16,469 nucleotides of DNA. Origin: Synergistaceae bacterium (lineage in GTDB: Bacteria; Synergistota; Synergistia; Synergistales; Aminobacteriaceae). A program made the translations under genes and the position numbers. Below are positions 14,012-16,469 of the stretch, in pieces (position 1 is the stretch's first letter; each line of letters begins with the position of its first letter). The notes beneath the pieces are model-generated. The model ran no database searches, was not told the origin of the DNA, and was given only the letters and a program-made list of their open reading frames with translations. The DNA lies in assembly GCA_017455085.1 (NCBI GenBank), contig JAFTBT010000057.1, positions 1 through 16,469 on the forward strand. Reading direction: 5' to 3'.

Positions 14012-14470
14012 ATGAAGAGCTATAGTTTTTTCGGGTGGCGTGATGCTCTGAATGTCAGGCCAGTTAGTGATTCTTGCAGGGGGATAAATTCTCCCTGTGA
14101 TCTTTATGATGCGCTGAGGCATGTGTGGTGTGAGTATACTTGTGCGCCGAGAATGCGGGACAGATGGAGCGAAGAGAATATCACTCTGGGACAATGCTCG
14201 ATAACGGCGTTTCTGGTACAGGATATTTTTGGCGGCTCTGTGTTCGGGATTCAGAGACCGGACGGAAGCTATCACTGCTATAACGTAGTTGACGGTTATG
14301 TGTTTGACCTGACGAGTGAGCAGTTCGGAGGGGAAGTGCTTTCTTACGTGGAGAACCCCGAGCAGTTTCGGGAGGTGCATTTTGTCAAGCAGGAGAAACG
14401 TGAACGCTACGAGTACCTGAAGGCTGAGCTGGTGAAGTTTTGTGTGAGAGCAAGTGTTGAGAGCATGTAG
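14012..14470 (+). CDS. YunG-like small protein with Cys-His-Asp triad-like residues
   Basis: A 152-residue cytoplasmic protein with 'TLGQCSITAFLVQDIFGG' (Cys62), 'PDGSYHCYNVV' (His88) and 'GYVFDLTSEQF' (Asp99). This order resembles the YunG-type family of Bacillus and the Cys-His-Asp layout of transglutaminase/papain-like folds, but family function is not established and catalysis is inference. It starts 2 nt after the Tim44-like gene, with AGAGGA upstream, so the two are co-transcribed and may act together. A terminator follows at 14529. Confidence 0.7.
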   Translation: MKSYSFFGWRDALNVRPVSDSCRGINSPCDLYDALRHVWCEYTCAPRMRDRWSEENITLGQCSITAFLVQDIFGGSVFGIQRPDGSYHCYNVVDGYVFDLTSEQFGGEVLSYVENPEQFREVHFVKQEKRERYEYLKAELVKFCVRASVESM

Positions 14471-14528
14471 CTTCTGATTCAGTAGATTCTATCGTTGTTT
14501 CTGGGTTACGCTGGTCTGTGTATAAACT

Positions 14529-14560
14529 CCCCTTGTCGTGAAAAACAGGGGGGATTTTTT
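14529..14560 (+). terminator. Terminator after the Tim44-like/YunG-like operon
   Basis: An 8-bp stem (CCCCTTGT at 14529-14536 with ACAGGGGG at 14545-14552, one T-G wobble) with an 8-nt loop is followed by GATTTTTT. Confidence 0.85.
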
Positions 14561-14573
14561 GTAGGATTATTAC

Positions 14574-14594
14574 TTGACAATTTTTTTTTATAAT
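14574..14594 (+). promoter_or_regulatory. Promoter-like elements with a T-tract spacer before the glycine-zipper gene
   Basis: A perfect TTGACA (14574-14579) and a perfect TATAAT (14589-14594) are only 9 nt apart instead of 17, with a T9 run (14581-14589) filling the gap and overlapping the -10. As written the pair is badly spaced, so either one element alone works or spacing differs in other cells. Confidence 0.35.
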
Positions 14595-14632
14595 GAGAAA
14601 AATTTACCTAATTTCATAAGGAGGTTTTACTG

Positions 14633-14968
14633 ATGAGGTTATTGGGTGAAGTTTGCAAAGATGCTGCTGCAGGCGCGTGTAGAGGCGGCTGTGGTGTCGG
14701 TATAGGATTCTTAGGGACTCTTGCTCTTGCTGGTATAGCTACTGTAGCTACTGGAGGTGCTGCCATACCTGCAATAATTGCTGCTCTGCCCGCAGCTGGA
14801 GGAGCGGCGATCAACGGTGCTGAAATAGGAGCTGGTCTCGGCGGTCTTATGGGAACAACCGGCTACAAGGAAGAAATAGACAAAACTGCTGGAAAAGTAG
14901 CTGCGGGGTTATTATTGGGTGTTACTGGAAACGCTGTTGCTGGAAACCATGTAGATCATAGCGCGTAA
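14633..14968 (+). CDS. Small Gly/Ala-rich glycine-zipper protein, bacteriocin-like or membrane-inserting
   Basis: A 111-residue protein dominated by Gly and Ala. Two hydrophobic stretches with GxxxG-type spacing, 'GVGIGFLGTLALAGIATVATGG' plus 'AAIPAIIAALPAAGGAAINGAEIGAGLGGLMG' and 'AGKVAAGLLLGVTGNAVAG', are flanked by a short polar N-terminus with three cysteines (Cys8, Cys16, Cys20) and a charged 'YKEEIDKT' turn. Such composition occurs in class II bacteriocins, holin-like and glycine-zipper membrane proteins. A strong AAGGAGG (14618-14624) sits 8 nt before ATG 14633, and the gene has its own terminator, so it is a monocistronic unit. No transporter, leader peptidase or immunity gene is adjacent, so a bacteriocin role is only a possibility. 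Confidence 0.65.
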   Translation: MRLLGEVCKDAAAGACRGGCGVGIGFLGTLALAGIATVATGGAAIPAIIAALPAAGGAAINGAEIGAGLGGLMGTTGYKEEIDKTAGKVAAGLLLGVTGNAVAGNHVDHSA

Positions 14969-14996
14969 TTTATTCAGCATATCCGGTATAATTTTG

Positions 14997-15036
14997 GCGG
15001 TCAGCGGGGAAAACTCCTTACTGGCCGCTATTTTTT
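14997..15036 (+). terminator. Terminator after the glycine-zipper gene
   Basis: GCGGTCAG (14997-15004) pairs with CTGGCCGC (15021-15028) over 8 bp with one T-G wobble, then TATTTTTT. It lies between convergent genes; the minus strand lacks a good T run. Confidence 0.8.
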
Positions 15037-15049
15037 GTGTGACTATCTG

Positions 15050-15898
15050 CTACTTCTTCAATGCATGGTTCTGTGCTATCAGGTCAATAAACACCAAATC
15101 CTCGTTGCCCGTGTTCGTCAGGGAGTGCGACTCCCCAGCAACAGCTATCGTCACGCTCTGAGGCCCTACCGCATACTCTCCACCCTCTCCGTCCGTAAAC
15201 ATCCCTTCTCCAGACAGAATAATATACGTGTCCTCGTTGTTGGTGTGCTTGTGCAGGCCTATAGAGTCCCCCGGCTTCAGGGTCATCAATCCGATTTCCT
15301 TTATGGCCTGATCCTGTGTAGCCTGTTCCCTCCTGAACGCAAATTTCCCGTACAGAGTCCCCTTGCCTGTCCCGCCAGCATGTTCTACGTTTTTGTCGAA
15401 GAGCTTTGCTTTCGGGAAGTACTGCGGAGTCGGATTAGCCTTTATCGCGTCGAGATCAGCCGCGTGATTCTTGGCGATGATGTCCAGAAACACAAGGTCC
15501 TCCGTGTAGAGATTCGCGAGGCCGTGAGCTTGTCCTGGTCTTGCTATGGTCATGTCTCCGGCCTTCACCACCCAAGCGTTGCCCTCACCGTCAGTGAATA
15601 TCCCTGTGCCTGAGAGTATCAAGTATGCGTCTTCGTTGTCGGCGTGTGAGTGCAGGCCGATGTATGCGCCGGGCTTGAGGGTCATGAATCCGATCTCCTT
15701 GATGGCGTCCTGTTCGCGGGCGTTGTCTCGGATGAAGGCAAATTCTCCGTAGAGTGTGCCTTTTCCTCCGGCGACGTCCTGTTTGTCCAGAACGGTAAGC
15801 TCTTCGAGGTCGTAGCACTGTGAGTGTTTGACGGGTTCGGCGTATGCGCATGAGGTGATGAGCGCAAGAGTGAGTGATATAGCAATGAGAGTCTTCAT
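15050..15898 (-). CDS. Exported bicupin (two tandem cupin_2 domains)
   Basis: A 282-residue protein with an N-terminal signal sequence. 'LITSC' (Cys17) could be a lipobox and 'AYA|E' (after residue 20) a type I site, so it is either a lipoprotein or periplasmic. Two near-identical cupin domains (about 45-146 and 178-279) both begin GKGTLYG.FAF and end 'DLVF.D.IA.NHA'. Each keeps the metal ligands: His83, His85, Glu89, His125 and His216, His218, Glu222, His258. The second copy is therefore a duplication with both sites intact. Cupins of this kind bind Fe, Mn or Zn and may be isomerases, oxygenases or ligand binders; the substrate cannot be told. AAGGAGGA (complement of 15905-15913) gives a strong start. 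Divergent from the lipoprotein gene. Confidence 0.88.
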   Translation of the reverse strand: MKTLIAISLTLALITSCAYAEPVKHSQCYDLEELTVLDKQDVAGGKGTLYGEFAFIRDNAREQDAIKEIGFMTLKPGAYIGLHSHADNEDAYLILSGTGIFTDGEGNAWVVKAGDMTIARPGQAHGLANLYTEDLVFLDIIAKNHAADLDAIKANPTPQYFPKAKLFDKNVEHAGGTGKGTLYGKFAFRREQATQDQAIKEIGLMTLKPGDSIGLHKHTNNEDTYIILSGEGMFTDGEGGEYAVGPQSVTIAVAGESHSLTNTGNEDLVFIDLIAQNHALKK

Positions 15899-15940
15899 GA
15901 TATTTTCCTCCTTGAATGAGTGATGGATTGTGTGAGGGAT

Positions 15941-15968
15941 ATTCTACAGCATTGACGGAAGTTGTGAA
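15941..15968 (-). promoter_or_regulatory. Candidate promoter of the bicupin gene
   Basis: On the minus strand TTCACA (15968-15963) and TAGAAT (15946-15941) are 16 nt apart, giving a leader of about 36 nt. The plus strand nearby has three GTGAGG(G) motifs (near 15932, 15972 and 15985), possibly a regulator site. Confidence 0.45.
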
Positions 15969-16174
15969 AACGTGAGGGTATTGTGTGAGGCTTGTATGTG
16001 GAATGAAAAAGCAAATGGGTTGTGCTAAAATACTATTCATCAATTTTATATCTTTGCACGGCCAGTGTGTTGCTTGTCTTTTCTTTACTATGTGCAATTA
16101 TAGCATAGAGTCAAAGCTGTGTATGGTTGTGTGCATAAATTTCTGTTCCCAAAATCAAGGATGTATCATCAATC

Positions 16175-16469
16175 ATGAGGTTACACGGAAAATATTTGTG
16201 TTGGCTTTTAGTGATGGCGATGTTCTGTGCGGTGTCCTTCGGTGGATGTGGAGGCAGCAGCAGCTCACTTTCAGGCAGTTACGACAGTCGGGATATCATT
16301 GTTCCTGACACTCCCGCACCAGTCCACACACCTACAGACAGCCCAGACTCTCCCGCTCCAGCTCCCACACCTACAGACAGCCCAGACTCTCCCGCTCCAG
16401 CTCCCACACCTCCAGCAAGCCCAGACTCTCCCGCTCCAGCTCCCACACCTACAGACAGCCCAGACTCTC
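16175..16469 (+). CDS. Proline-rich repeat lipoprotein, 3' end beyond the window
   Basis: The frame from ATG 16175 stays open to the window end (98 codons). A basic start and hydrophobic core (about residues 7-22) end in the lipobox-like 'SFGGC' with Cys25, followed by GGSSSS, the usual spacer of an exported lipoprotein. After about residue 45 the protein is a 13-residue repeat, PTPTDSPDSPAPA, rich in Pro, Ser, Asp and Thr; such stalks commonly lift a domain off the cell surface, or cross cell wall. AAGGA (16157-16161) is about 13 nt upstream, slightly far. The C-terminal domain is not visible, so function cannot be named. Confidence 0.72.
   Translation, partial: MRLHGKYLCWLLVMAMFCAVSFGGCGGSSSSLSGSYDSRDIIVPDTPAPVHTPTDSPDSPAPAPTPTDSPDSPAPAPTPPASPDSPAPAPTPTDSPDS
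16331..16469 (+). repeat. 39-bp tandem repeats encoding the Pro-rich stalk
   Basis: Units begin at 16331, 16370, 16409 and 16448 and continue past the window. All are near-identical except the third, which reads CCTCCAGCAAGC for CCTACAGACAGC at its start. Period 39 keeps the reading frame, so copy-number change would lengthen or shorten the protein without truncating it. Confidence 0.95.

Noticed and set aside
16331..16469. CRISPR array
   Set aside because: The repeats are directly adjacent with no unique spacers and encode an in-frame Pro-rich stalk.

Overview
The window comes from a bacterium of roughly balanced base composition with strong AGGAGG-type ribosome binding sites, a fused large-form PurL, lipoprotein-type signal peptides and a Tim44-like/zinc-ribbon protein. 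This mix would suit a diderm anaerobe such as a Synergistota or Clostridia-like gut lineage. The taxonomic guess is weak: no rRNA or other decisive marker is present.

Positions 1-4074 hold a tight operon of fatty-acid-synthase-like genes that is too small and too unusual to be the housekeeping set. It contains two tandem paralogous short-chain reductases, a KASIII (FabH-like) condensing enzyme, an acyl carrier protein, a FabZ-like hotdog dehydratase and a NeuD/PglD-family left-handed beta-helix acyl/acetyltransferase, and it ends at a strong terminator. The most striking feature of the window is here. The second reductase and the dehydratase are each broken exactly at a long poly-G run (11 G and 12 G), and each reads through perfectly in another frame beyond the run. 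This is the classic look of slipped-strand phase variation. It suggests a switchable pathway that builds a short (hydroxy)acyl group on a dedicated ACP and transfers it to a surface sugar. Both genes are OFF in this sequence.

Positions 4075-11992 hold two purine-biosynthesis genes, purD and purL, separated by an opposite-strand pair: a cysteine-cluster methyltransferase-like protein and a DUF1848 protein with a C-terminal CX3CX2C motif. Upstream of purD lies a decayed copy of the purD leader and first codons, and an orphan two-TM protein gene sits between that relic and the real purD. The purL start is a TTG overlapped by an out-of-frame ATG mini-ORF. Its leader region holds overlapping inverted repeats, and its stop codon lies in a 39-bp tandem repeat.

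Positions 12087-14560 hold a purL terminator, a tRNA-Asn(GTT) on the minus strand with a textbook promoter, and a divergent gene of unknown function whose extended -10 lies so close to its ATG that the mRNA should be leaderless. An operon of a Tim44-like zinc-ribbon membrane protein and a YunG-like Cys/His/Asp protein follows.

Positions 14561-16469 hold a standalone Gly/Ala-rich, glycine-zipper small protein (bacteriocin-like or membrane-inserting), an exported bicupin made by internal duplication (minus strand), and the start of a lipoprotein with 39-bp (13-residue) proline-rich repeats that runs off the end. No insertion sequence, CRISPR array or prophage gene is visible.
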